From Certhia americana (Eukaryota > Chordata > Aves > Passeriformes > Certhiidae): a stretch of 64,000 nucleotides of DNA. The position numbers and the translations under genes are program-made. Location: assembly GCA_018697195.1 (NCBI GenBank), contig CM031878.1, positions 71,505,233-71,569,232 on the forward strand, written 5' to 3'. The notes under the pieces were generated by a model, which searched no databases, had not been told where the DNA came from, and worked only from the letters and a program-made list of their open reading frames with translations. This document shows, in pieces, positions 25,043 to 36,808 of the stretch (positions within the stretch are counted from its first letter, which is position 1; each line of letters starts with the position of its first letter).

Positions 25043-26654
25043 CTTAGCTACAAGTAATTAGATACAAATAACAAGGTTCTGGGATTAACTGTGGCAGAAA
25101 TCCAGAACTGCTTCACAGTGCTGCTCTTGCAGCAAGAAGGAATCTGACAGTCTTTCAAGACTGACAACATATTTTATCTCCTCTGGCTGTCCTTTTACAG
25201 GACCAGAGGAAGTCATAATTTCTTCCACCTGCCACTGTGAAGGAAATATATTCACACAGCTCATCATTCAGGGAGCACAAGCCTCAGCACTTCTAGTACT
25301 CAGCAAATAGCCTTGGTGCAGATATAGCAACAAATACAATTTTTAAGAGTGTACAAGGCACCCATGTATCTAATGGCATATTTTTCTTTTATCCAAAAGG
25401 TATTAGCAAGAGTAAGGACCAAATTCAGCCCAGGACTACTATGTTCACTGTACAAGGCTAAAAAGCAGATATCTTAATATGGTCATTTTTATCATGAAAA
25501 AAAAAAAAAAAGAAAAGAATTAATGAAAGATGTTATATTCTTTTGTCCATTTTTGAAAGCTGGACTTAGTGGGGAAGTTTCTCATAGCAGTAGGGACACT
25601 AATGTTTGTCTTTTTTAAGAATCTCATGCAGGAGCTGATAAAGTTCTGGGATTTACACATTTGTTTCTAACAAATTTTGAAATTCTAATTGAAAAAACAA
25701 CCAAGGTTATTAAGCTGGGAATGGATAATAAACAATAGAAACAGCAAAAAAGAAAAACTGCAGCACACATAAATTAAGTTTGATTTCATATTGTTATCTT
25801 TCATATTTGGCAATAGATTTGAAAGTTACATTGCATATCTATAGTGTATCATGGAAATTGATCAGTATGTGCTAGGGAGCAGTTATAGTACAAAATAACC
25901 TTTAATTCCCAACACAATTAACACAATTGACACAATTGTTAACACAGTTAACGCAGTTTGGGCAAAACAGCCATACTTCATTCTCCCACTATTCTGCTCT
26001 GTTCATCCACTAGAACAAATGAATTTCTGTATTTATCTGCCTGAGGAAAATGCATGGAAACATGAATCATTTAAGTTAACATGTCCTGGCACAAATGAAA
26101 CCATGAATATCTTGCTTTCCTGAAGTCCTAAATGTCAAACACTGAAGAATAAGAACATGCCAACCAGGAAGAAGACATCTAGCGGTCTTGCTCATTGACT
26201 GTTTAGTTGATAATTTGCACTGCTATTTAATTTATATGAATTTGAGGACACAGAATCTTCCCTGTATATCCTTGTAAGGCCTTACACACAGTCTTTTCTC
26301 CTATTGGTCAGAGATCAGTAAAACCTCTACTGCATTTTGATTTTACTGCTTAAAACAAAGCAGGGTGTGTTTTGAGTCAATGTCATGTAAGCAAATATTC
26401 TTAAATTTTCTGGATAGTTTATATGCTAAGTAGTTTTTAAATAAATTGACATATACATGAAGGACAATACAGAAATCAGGAACAATCAATAAGTATCTGT
26501 CAATACAAAATTATACCTGACCAACAGTAGCCAAGAGAAGATCCCTTGATTTTAGTAAGAATTCTGACACTGTCTCCAATGGCATTTTTATTTGGAATGA
26601 ATAGCAAACTCTAATGTTAATAGCCGAATATTCAAGATCTGGCAATTGGCAACA
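25043..26654. other. No gene recognised
   Basis: This is AT-rich sequence with a poly-A run near 25497-25511 and the 9-bp minisatellite at 25911-25958 (listed separately). No exon, RNA gene or named transposon is seen. Confidence 0.55.
25911..25958 (+). repeat. Short 9-bp minisatellite
   Basis: Five 9-bp units occur: AACACAATT (25911), AACACAATT (25920), GACACAATT (25929), then an extra GTT, AACACAGTT (25941) and AACGCAGTT (25950). The units differ by one or two substitutions from left to right, indicating an old small tandem expansion. Confidence 0.88.
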
Positions 26655-26980
26655 AAAGTGTTTCTGCAGCCTGATGGAGAAGGAGTTCAGGGCGATCTAA
26701 TAGCATACAACTGCTTTGGAGGAATTACAGACATTACACAGCAAAACTCCTTGGTATTGGCAGATATCATAACAAGGGACAAATTGCATCTTGGGACGCT
26801 CAGACTGAACATCAGGAAAAACCTTTTACTGGGAGGAATACTGCAGCACTTGTCCTGAGACACTGTGAAGCCTCCATCTTATTCAAGACTTAATAAGATA
26901 AAAGAACAATGTTGGCAATAGTCTTGCTTTCAGAAGAAGTTTGGGATTCCAACCTATGTTTCTGTGGTTCTGTGATCTCA
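26655..26980 (+). mobile_element. CR1 LINE 3' end, strongly decayed (sense)
   Basis: In CR1 order the segment contains GGGCGATCTAATAGCATACA, ACGCTCAGACTGAACATCAG followed by GAAAAACCTTTTACTGGGAG, and the terminal TTCCAACCTATGTTTCTGTG GTTCTGTGAT tail. Sequence between these anchors is highly diverged. The 70-codon plus-strand open frame at 26646-26858 lies inside and is a remnant. The identification rests on anchor phrases and their order. Confidence 0.78.
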
Positions 26981-28161
26981 TCTGAACTGCTGAATTGGCA
27001 TGATCATATGACAACAGTGCAGAGCTGTTAAAAGTGACCCAAATTCACTGATTAAGGAACCACTATGATGTTATTTTGAACAGGAGTCAAAGGCAAAAAA
27101 AAAAAAAAAAAAAGAAGAAGGTTTTTCATGACCTTTCAAACACTTAGATCCAGCAACAGCACTATAGTGGAGAAAGACATGCTAAAATTAGGAGGTCATC
27201 AACACGGGCTGTTGCACTGGAAAGTGGGCAGCTTTAGTATTTTATGACTTGTCCAAATGAATCAAGGACAGACTGTCCAGATTCAGTGCACGATGCAATG
27301 AACAGTAATAGATGCAATAGATTAAATAAACTATGTTATGTCTTACTTTCTTATCTCCCTTAAAAATCCAAATCAAAGACCAGGATCTGACAGCAATAAC
27401 AATGTTTGCTGTCAAACCCCCACTATTGCTTGCACTACACTCCACGTAACCGTCCACCATTTGCAGACCCTGAGTGAAAGAGTGGTTGTAAATTGAGCAT
27501 ACCTTTATTGTTTGGCAAGGTGGAAAATCCATTATTAGTTTCTTTTGCTTCTGCGCAGAGCAGTTCTGCTCCACTTTCACTGTTTAATGCAGTGTGACTA
27601 AAAATCTGTACCCTGCAGAAAGCTTTCAAGCAGTAGCTGAATTTGATGCATTTGTGATGCTCTGGAAGCAGTGAAGAGCAGTGAGCAGAAAAAGTGGTAG
27701 GGATCAGAGAACTGCTGAGCACACAATATGCTGTACCTTTCCCATTGCTATTTTCTGTCTGTCCCTAAACTTAAGTTCTTGGCCATTCATCCATATCTGA
27801 GAGGAGTGAAGGTCCTTCAACCACTGTCTTTAAAAGCAACATATTTGTAATTAGGGACAGAGTGACCAGGCAGACAGTTATGAGGTTTATGTTCCATTTC
27901 CTTTGCTAAGCTAAATAAGATATGGAACCTGTTATGAGTATCTGGAGGACAGGAGAGTGGGCCTAGAGACCCACTGGTACAACCTTTTTTTTCCTAGATA
28001 TCATTAAGATTTTTTACATTCAGATTTCCTTTCTCCTGTCTCCTGACTAACATGCTACTGTAGGCATACCATCATAGAATCTTATTATGAAGACTGAAAA
28101 ATTAATGCTTTGAAGTTAATTAATGCGGAAATAGAAGCAGGTCTCTTCCCTTCATAACAGC

Positions 28162-28163
<2 letters not shown>

Positions 28164-28202
<39 letters not shown>
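28164..28202. repeat. (AT)n dinucleotide microsatellite
   Basis: About 19 AT units run without interruption and are followed by TACACACC. Pure AT arrays of this length are self-complementary, can extrude as cruciforms and are usually length-polymorphic. Confidence 0.97.
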
Positions 28203-28207
<5 letters not shown>

Positions 28208-28986
28208 CATTAGAAGCACAGGCTAGAGCAGAAGATATGATGATGGACATGAGACACCTGGCTGACCCTGCTCCTTGCTGGGAACTGTGCTGTCAGCAAG
28301 TCCTCTTTTCTTTTTTTCCTTTACAGTGTCCTGGAGCTGTGTGCTCAGGCTCCTGTACTGTGAGGCAAACAGCTGGAAGAGGTGGGGGAGTACCTTACAG
28401 CAAAAGAGATTCCCAGTACAGGTCAAACTCTGCTTTTAATTATTTGCATTGGCCTCTCACCTATTGCTTTATCTAGAAAACTGAAGGGTGTTGTGTTGTC
28501 TATCTTGTCTAAGAATAAATAGGAGCTGGATAGCAAATACAATAAGGATTGACTTCAATTTGTTTCACTAGGTGTGTCAGTATAAGTGTATGATTTATAC
28601 TTAACTTCCCAGGGCAAAAACATTAGTTTTCTCCAAACATCTGGCTGGCATCTGCAAAATCTACAGTATGCATCATTAATCAGAATATCATTGTGAGGTT
28701 TGGTAATGAGAGATAGATTGGGTAAATTCACTATTTTAATGTAATAGTGCTTACTAGAATACCACAATGCTATAGCTTTTACTGCACACTTGAAAAAAGT
28801 AATTGCTTTAATAACAGCCTAGAGTAAAGTGTGGTATTTGTATTTAACAAAGTCATCTAATGAACATCTGCCTTCATCCCTACAAGTTTGTTCTGTACAA
28901 AGTAGATAGCAGATTCTTCATTTCCTGTCATAAGGTATTGCTTAATCTATCAATGCCCTAGTAACTTTACATGGCTATCTGCTACT

Positions 28987-29058
28987 TGTGTGTGTGTATG
29001 TACATGTGTATGTATAGATATATATATGTGTGTTCATGTATATAAGTATATATATAGA
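28987..29058. repeat. Alternating purine-pyrimidine TG/TA-rich tract
   Basis: About 70 bp consists mostly of alternating pyrimidine and purine: TGTGTGTGTATG, then ATATATATATGTGTG and TATATATATAG-like runs. It is an imperfect mixed TG/TA microsatellite. Alternating TG segments can form left-handed Z-DNA under supercoiling. Confidence 0.85.
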
Positions 29059-32000
29059 GACAGAAAGGGGCACATGGATACTTCTTCCTTTCTTCTGACT
29101 CCTCTCATTTCTCTGTTAAAAAAGTTAATTTAAGTAAGGGATCATTTGAGCTTAAACTTCTATTGGAAATGATTTTGAGCTGCATGGAGTTCTTTCCCTA
29201 TTAATACCACCTACAGATTCTTATGAGATTTTTCTGTTATATGATTGTAGAAGGAAAGATGGAAAGATAATCACTTCTTTCCATATGTATAATATGGTGA
29301 CCAAAGGTTTTATTTTTTTGCTCTGGAGCAAGTTAAAAAATGTGCTTTTGGTGAAATCAGAGATAGAGGGTATTTCCACTATGTTTCACACATGAAAAAT
29401 CAGTTCATTTTCCTGCCATTTAACAAAGCTGCCATTTCACACTTTTCACCTGGCAGAAGTAATCTTCTCATATATTTCTTCTTGTCTTAGCAAGATTTTA
29501 AAGACCAGTGTTTTCCACAATTAATGTCTCTATTTTAAACATAAACTACCTCCTTCTCACACATGGTTATACCTATTATCAGTTAAGACTCCACCCAAAT
29601 ACCCTAGAGAATTAGAGGTAAATTGGTGGTGGAGTTGTATTTTGTATTGACTTTGTCATTGTTTTTTAATGCCAAGAAAAATCAGTTGGGTTATAATTGG
29701 CTGTAACTGGCATTCACACAGGATGGAGCTTTTTCTCTTTACCTGAAGCCAAGTAGCTCTCAGAGAAAGGAGTTTCTTTTCAGCATTTGAAAACATCAAA
29801 GAAAATCTAATCTACACCATGCAGGGCAATCTTTGATGAGGAGAAAATAGTTGGTGGTTGGAAGATAAATAGAAATGAGACCTCATCTTTTATCCCCAGA
29901 AGTAGTCTCCACACTGCACTTACATTTGAACCATTTTTTTTTTTCCTAAGGAACTGTTTTCTCACAAAGATTGTTTAGTTTACTGAAGCTGAATAGTTCA
30001 GGCATCACAATGGTAGAGGACATTAGTCCCTGTCACTCCAAGTCTCCTAGTGCTATGTTTCCTTTTAAGTACACAAGAGATTCTAAAAGCCTGAAAATAC
30101 CTTCCTTCATAAAATCACTAGTCCTCCACTGAAGGTGAACAAAAATATCTCTGGTGCTACATAGGAAACTGATAATGCCATCCCTTCAAAGGAATTATGA
30201 AGAGACTGAGCAAAATGCTTGATAGGGCATCCATATTTCTGTGGCTGAAAGCAAGAAGCATAGTGACTGACTGAGTGGTTATTTTAGCATGTCTGTCAGA
30301 AAGCAAAGTTAGCCAGGAGCCAAAGGCAACAACACAATAACCAGATAAAAGAAAATTACTGACATTAGCCTACGTAGTCCATAAAACCTACCCAGAGTGA
30401 AAAGTTTCTCTTAGAAAGATGTTCTATTCTGACTGGTTCCAAAGAAAGGAGGTCTCTTTTTCCCAGCTCGCTTCTCTCATTATCCTTCCATGCACTGACT
30501 AACAGACATTGCTGAAATAAATATAATGATTCTGTAAGCATGGCTCATAATTGCATTGAAATATTGGAAGTTAATTTTTTTCTGGATATTTGCTTATTTA
30601 CATTCCAGCTTGTAAACAATCCAATCAGAAGTTTATGTCTAAGCTATTGCAGTATGTGTAAAGTCCTGTGCTTTGGGTGTTTAGGCTGAGTATCTAAGGT
30701 GATGCAAAATCATTTATTAGGGGTTTATATCTTTCATTGCCTTTATCTCTAGGTGTCAGTTACGTGTCTCAGCTGCCAAATTAGTTCCACGTGCTCTTTC
30801 AAAGCCTTGCTCTAGTTTCCTGATTTATACTGACAATTGTATTAGGGTATTTGAGTTAGAAATTCTTTCTTGGACAAGGAATCAAGGGGGTAATGGAATG
30901 AGGTTAGTGCCTGATTTCAATAAAACAGAGATTTCTAAATAGAGATGTAAAACTCTTTGCCAAGAAATTCCTTTTCAATAAACTAAACAATGGTCCTTGG
31001 TCTTTCATATCCTCATATTAAATACCACTTGTTCTGCATTTTATTTGCAAGCTAATGGTAAAATACTCATGTTCTCTAAAACAAACTACTATTTTGATAA
31101 GTGCATTTTAAAGATACTACATTGGCACTAGCCCTCCCAAAGTTACTATCTTTATATTTCATATGAGTAACACAAGTAATAGAGGAACCAGAATCTCTGC
31201 AGAAATATAGCACTTTGCAAAGACACAACTCTAGCACAGAAGGTTTTTAAGGTACAAAGCATGTCAATGTTTGGAGTAATTTCTGACATAAACAATAATC
31301 ATTAATAATCCTAATTGATACTAGCACCTTGGAAGTTGTCCAGTCCAAAAAATCCCTAAATCCAAAACCAAACATTAGGAGGTATAATAAATCAAGTAAC
31401 AGGTAACACAGTTGTGATAAAGACTGCCAACAGAAGATTGTCATGATTGTTGTTAAAATATGGAGCAATGGAAACAGAAGGATAGTCATGTGCCCCCCAC
31501 CTCTGGAGAGGAAAGGGGTTGCAATGAATCACTCACCCACAGCTTCTTGGCAAGATTAGCCCTAAAGCTCAAAACTATGCTTTACTTGAATCAGATACAA
31601 AAGCTTATGATTCAGACTTTGCAGTCTGGGATGAAAAAGATGACATTTGGTGGTTCTGGAGGGCTGATCATCCTGCATAATATTCTTTAATGTAGTTTTG
31701 CCTGCAACTGTGGTATTTATACTGCATTTTTGCACTGCTGTCACTCAAACACTGCTATCAATGCTCAGTCAAAGTTTTGTTCCAACACAAAAGTGCTGTA
31801 TGGCCATGTTAACCTAGTTTCTGCTCAGAATTAATATTTGTGTGATGACTTGAATTATCTCCTCAGATAATCACAATATGGCATGCAATTTTGAATGTCA
31901 TGTTTGTTTCACTCCTGGGAAATGGGAATAAAAAATTGCCTGGAGCATTATGAATGCAAATAAGTTACCTCTTGGCAATGGTCACCTCATATTATATTAT

Positions 32001-32079
32001 GTTATGACAATTTTATTAAAGGTACATTTAACTGATTAAATATTTCCATAGAATTCCACAATCTTTTACAAATCCTATG

Positions 32080-32117
32080 CTATGTAAAATGATATTTAAA
32101 ATGGGCATTTTACATAG
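32080..32117. repeat. Perfect 12-bp inverted repeat
   Basis: CTATGTAAAATG (32080-32091) and CATTTTACATAG (32106-32117) are perfect reverse complements around a 14-nt AT-rich loop. The stem-loop lies in a gene-free, very AT-rich region. It is too small to assign to a known transposon family. Confidence 0.88.
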
Positions 32118-33287
32118 GGTTGCTGATAGGCATTTTCTGGAATGAGAAGAGCAGAGAAAACTAGTTAAAATTTGTATAAACAAACTTCAATCACTTATTA
32201 GAGAAAGTAATGATGAAATTAATCATGAATTCACAAGTATGTGTATCCTTTTGATTAAAAGCAAATATTCTAAAAAGTATTCTGCTATACCTGGAAACTT
32301 CATTTAATTGGGAAATTATAGTAATTTAACAAGAGTTAGAAAGATTAAAATCATATTTTCAAAATGGATGGATAAAATTTTATGTTATACTAAATAGGTG
32401 AAATTCATGGAAGATATGATGATAGATTTAAACAATTTAAAATTGCAATATTTGCATGTCATTCTGATACTTGTGCTAGCTCTTGTTCATTTCTAGCATT
32501 TAAAAATTTCACTTTGTTCACTAAATACAATGCTGGATCAGTGTATAATATTTCTGAGCACAGGTAGTCAGTCTTGGTGTCAAATGCTGTACTAAGACGA
32601 TTTAAAACATCTGAATCACTAAAATACTATTTGTTTTGTGGTAGCCACTGAAATTGTTCTGAAACCTTGCTATATTTACTAGACAGTGGCATAGTACTGT
32701 CAGATCAAGTCTGGACAGTTATTAAAATCTTCATGGAATTAGTAAGCTCTGCATTGATATTTCTAACTTTATCATCAAAATATGTAGTCGCAATAATATG
32801 TGCCTATTGACTCTTCTGAGAGTATAGACAGTTTCTACAGAGCATGTTATGGGAAAGTACATAATTGTAAACATGTGGGGCTGAGAGGAATATGAAGACC
32901 AGAACAGGACAACCTGGAACATCATCCATTTTTGTGTGAGTAACCAATTGCACATATTTGTCAAAATTTTCTTAAAATTTTTCAGTGGAAGGCATCCACA
33001 ACTTTTGGATATGCTGTGACTGTTTCACCTTTTAAGAGCTGGATATTCATAATGCCTAAGCTCAGACTCTTCTGTAAATCAAGCCTCTATCTATATTTCT
33101 TCTCAGAAAACAATTGGGGCTTCTGGGACTTTTTTTCTGTATTGGAATATTGTCACAACACACTACGTTATAGACTTCTCCCTTGGATTTTATTTCCAGT
33201 TAATGATAAAGAGCATCCATCAACCCCTCCTCAAAGTACTTGTTTCCTAAACCTCTATCATTGTTACATTTTCTGACTGACTGTATT

Positions 33288-33418
33288 GCTAGAATTTTTC
33301 AAGACTCAGCTGAACAAGGTGGCAGATTATCTCATCTAGGCTCCCTTCCCATGAAAAGTTGTACCTGATCTTCTGAAGTCCTTTTCAAGCTGGTCTCTTC
33401 TATTATTTCTATCACCCA
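33288..33418 (+). mobile_element. CR1 LINE 3' terminus (sense), short
   Basis: The segment reads TTTTTCAAGACTCAGCTGAA, then ATCTCATCTAGGCTCCCTTC CCATGAAAAG, then TGATCTTCTGAAGTCCTTTT CAAGCTGGTC and a decayed TTCTATTATTTCTATC tail. The order and wording match one of the CR1 3' untranslated end types. Only about 130 bp can be recognised; the upstream part is absent or too diverged. Confidence 0.72.
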
Positions 33419-33764
33419 CTGTTTCTGTTTTGTATTCTGGCTAACATGTATGCTTGGTCTTCACCATCTCAAGAATCTTTTATGACTCATATTCAACTTA
33501 TTCTCAAAAAGTCTTTTTCTGGGGACTAGGACTCTGTTTCGTGTCAAAGGTGAATATTTCAAAATAAATGTACCACAGCTACTTACTTATGACAGGAATA
33601 AAATCAAGAAAATAGAATTAGTTTCATAAGTGCATGACACCTGTTTCAAGGGTTTTAAAAAAGCAATCATGTGGGTAGTGAGAGTTATAGGCCTTCAAAT
33701 GGTCATGGACTAAGGCTTTGATCACTTCCCTTCACTAGGAGCTCAAATTGGAAGATGATTCTGT

Positions 33765-33791
33765 AAAAAAAAAAAAAAAAAAAAAAAAAAA
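33765..33791 (+). repeat. Poly-A run (27 A)
   Basis: An uninterrupted run of 27 A is followed by ACCAAAACAAAAG. It could be the tail of a retroposed sequence, but nothing recognisable lies upstream. It could equally be a simple mononucleotide repeat. Confidence 0.9.
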
Positions 33792-34112
33792 CCAAAACAA
33801 AAGAACCCCAAAGCTACAACCTCTAAATGTAGGATTTGTCTTATCTCTAACATACAATGATGTTTAGATAGAGGGTGAACGTCACTGACTGGTGTAAATA
33901 ATCAGTCTTTCATCAGTTTCAACAAAGTGATGTACTTTGTACTAGCAGAGAACACTGTGAATGTGGAGGAATGATTAAGCTAATTTCAGTCATAGTATTA
34001 TTTTTTGAATGAAGTCATACTTAGTTTACTGTGGTGTTCCCTAGTACCTAGTACACAGAGTCTGGATCTCTCTGTCTTTCATTGCTACAAGACAGCTCAA
34101 AAAACTTGAACA

Positions 34113-34245
34113 AACGAAAAAAAAAACAACCAAACAAACGCAAACCAAATCACAAACCCGTTAAAAAAAACCCCAAAACAAAGAACTTAAGGCCTGTAAC
34201 TCAATAATATAAATAACACAATAATATAATTAACACAATAATATT
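34113..34245 (+). repeat. A-rich CCAAAC tract plus a 17-bp tandem pair
   Basis: The first part (34113-34190) is A-rich with AACCAAACAAAC and AAACCCC units, like the tract at 16876. It is followed by TAACACAATAATAT at 34214 and again at 34231, a 17-bp period with two copies. No gene is present. Confidence 0.8.
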
Positions 34246-34754
34246 CCTAGCTAGTTCTGAACAAGACCCCTGCAAGCCCAGATCCAAGAAGTCTAGATGA
34301 AAAGGCATCCTGATGAGTGGAAGTCAGAACAGTTTTCTGAGCGCTGAGGAACTGGAAAGGGCATTTGTTAAACCAAAAATCAGAATCTTAATATAAGTGA
34401 AGAATTTCTTACTCCTGTTTTGAATCAAAAATTTTTACTGAGTTTTAGTTTGTTCTCTGTTTTGCTACAGGTATTTTATTATTATAAAAAAAATAAGTAC
34501 ACTTAAAAGCAATTTATATGGAAGTCCAGTTTCAGAGCTAGTACTAGATAGTGTCAAATTATCTCTTTGTTTAAATAGAGTCCCAATGTTCAAGTTTTTT
34601 CCTTCTGGTTTGCACTGAATAATCTTAGCAAGACTTTTCTGCTTCAAAGTGTCATGGACATAAAACCTGCACTAGCCAAAATAACATCCATTCACTCAAT
34701 CTTTTCCATCCATGAATCTAGTTCCAAAAACAGTGGTCACTCAGAAAAAAACCA

Positions 34755-35155
34755 GTCATAGAATCACAGAATGATTTAGGTTGGAAAAGACCTTTAATCA
34801 TCAAGTCCACCCGTTAACCCAGCACTACCAAGTCCAGCACTAAAGCATGTCCCTTGGTGCCACATTTTCACATCTTTTAGACATAACTAAAGTGACTCCG
34901 TCACTTTCCTGAGAAGACTGTTACAATGCTTGACACTGAAGAAATTTGTACTAATAGCCAATCTAAACCTCCTAGGTGCAACTTGAGGCCATTTCCTCTC
35001 CTCCTATAACTTGTAATTCAGGAGCGCAGACGAACCTCTGTTTGGCTACAACATCCTTTCAGGTAATTGTAGAGAGTGATAAGATTCCCCCTGAGCCTCC
35101 TTTTCTTCCTCCAGACTAAATAGTTCTCTATATCTATCCTTGCACATTTTGAGTT
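34755..35155 (-). mobile_element. CR1 LINE 3' end (antisense)
   Basis: It starts with TCATAGAATCACAGAATGAT TTAGGTTGGAAAAGACCTTT, the reverse complement of the CR1 tail and 3' end. It continues through TGTCCCTTGGTGCCACATTT, TAGCCAATCTAAACCTCC, CAACTTGAGGCCATTTCCTC and TTCCTCCAGACTAAATAG, all in antisense CR1 order. It is 5'-truncated. This is among the clearer CR1 copies in the window, and it lies about 200 bp from the long LTR at 35368. Confidence 0.95.
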
Positions 35156-35367
35156 ACTCAGATACTTCACTTGCCATTTGTAATTGTCTTTATGCAATCT
35201 GTATCATATTTTCAAAAAATGTGTTTGCATGCTTCACATATTCATGAAGAAGAATTCGTGGTAGTTGTGAAGCAGAACATTTACTTCACATGCTAAAATT
35301 AGACAGCAAAAATAATATTTAGACCTCTCAAGGGTTCAGTTTGATTTCCTAGTCAATGCACCAAAGT

Positions 35368-36808
35368 TGTTGTGGCCTCTGTTTGAAACTGGACAGAAAC
35401 AGACCAATTTTATGTCGTAGTTTTGGATTGCCAATTTGAAATTTCTCAATCAAGAGCAAAGCAGGCTTAAGCTTAAAAGCAATAAAACTTTATTAACTAC
35501 CACTAAAAGGAGAAAGGAAAAAAAATCAAGAATCAGAATGAAACCTTCAGAACACTCCTCCTCCCTCCCCACATTTTCTTTTCTTTCCAACTGATAATGT
35601 AAAAAAAAAACAACACTCAGAAACCTCACTCAGTTTCCACCTCTTTCTGCAGTTCACTTAGAGAGGGAAGTACCTCTCATTTGTTATTGAGAATTCCTCC
35701 ACAAGAAAACAGCTCTCTTGCAGTTTCATTCTTCGTGAAGCAATGCCTGGAAAATCCATCTTATGAAGCTTGTCCCATGTGCACAGTTCTTTACAGATGT
35801 TCCTCTGGGCCATATCAATGTATGGGGTTTTTTTATTTTTTTTTAAAGATAAACTGTTCAAAGCAAAGGTTCTCTTTATCTATCTTTAAGATCATCATCT
35901 CGGGGAACAGAGATTCTCTTCTCTCGGGGCAAAAAAAAGTCTCTATCACATCATCTCTCTGTTCAAACTTTTTATGGAAGCACAGCCACTTCAACTTTGG
36001 CTCACTTTAACACTGCATTCCTTTGCTCAGGTCTACAATTTGAATATCCCGTACTTCTCTATGGTTTAAAGGAAATATTTCAATATCTTATAGTCAATCA
36101 CCATAGCTTACAAGAGATTTTCAGCTTGAAAAATAACTCCCCGTACTCCTTTTATCTAAGATAATCACTCTTTCTCTGCTGAATTTAATATCTTCATGTT
36201 GGTGTCTCTACATGTCTTCCCTTTTGTCTTTGTCTCTCATTCAGGGGGAAAATGAGCTCTGGAGGTCTCTTCTGCACTGAAAGGGTTAGCAGCAGGGCAG
36301 CAGCCAGGTTAAGGCAGTCACCTGATGTACTGCAGTTGTGATGGAGCTGGGCCAAGATCTCAAGGCCTGCTGCTGCTTCCAGTTCCAACTGTGCTGAGAG
36401 AGGGAGGCTAGGGTCTTTTTCCAGCCCAGTCAGGTTTCAGATGTCTCACGCCGGCACTGATTCATCTCTCCTTAGTGACCTGGCAGATGCCAGGGCATGG
36501 CTCAGGGCTATCCTGGTTTAGCAGATTTCAGCAGCCAGGACTGGACTGAGCCTTCCTCCCACCCCTGCCTGTCCTTCTCCTTTGCCTGCCAGGGCTGCTG
36601 GGGAAGGGCAGGGGGAACCTTGGCCTGGCCCAGCCCAGACCTGGGAAGAGCAAGCCTCCTACTTCCCACACCACTAGAAATCAGAAGAGAGAGATTTCTG
36701 GAATCTCACCTCAAAATGTGTTTTCACCAGAGGCATATCCACCCTTCGTCATTGGTTTAATCATGTGTCAATATTACAAAATTGTCCAATCAGGACTAAA
36801 CCCCAACA
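35368..36808 (-). mobile_element. Long endogenous retrovirus LTR (antisense), about 1.44 kb
   Basis: On the plus strand the segment runs from TGTTGTGGCC to CCCCAACA, so its ends carry the TGTTG...CAACA inverted repeat of an LTR. Read on the minus strand, an AATAAA signal lies near the 3' end (complement of 35489-35494), followed by a short U5-like segment. The other three quarters would be an unusually long U3 with a GC-rich block at 36280-36680. I remember similar long LTRs from passerine genomes but cannot name the family. A target duplication was not seen, so boundaries are tentative. Open frames inside (35658-35861 minus, 35681-36010 plus, 36497-36760 plus) are LTR sequence, not host exons. 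No internal viral genes adjoin it. Confidence 0.72.

Larger units (their letters stand above)
26981..33287. other. Long AT-rich stretch, no gene recognised
   Basis: This stretch holds the simple repeats at 28164-28202 and 28987-29058, a poly-A run near 27095, and a hairpin at 32080-32117 (listed separately where notable). Open frames of 60-112 codons lie on both strands without familiar motifs. A strong polypyrimidine-CAG acceptor-like sequence ends at 28326, but no conserved exon is recognised. No RNA gene is seen. Confidence 0.55.

Noticed and set aside
33765..33791. Poly-A run as the tail of a processed pseudogene
   Set aside because: No recognisable mRNA-like sequence or target duplication lies upstream, and CR1-driven genomes such as those of birds rarely contain processed pseudogenes.
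35658..36760. Several open frames on both strands
   Set aside because: They fall within the long antisense LTR and are not accompanied by viral domains or host motifs.
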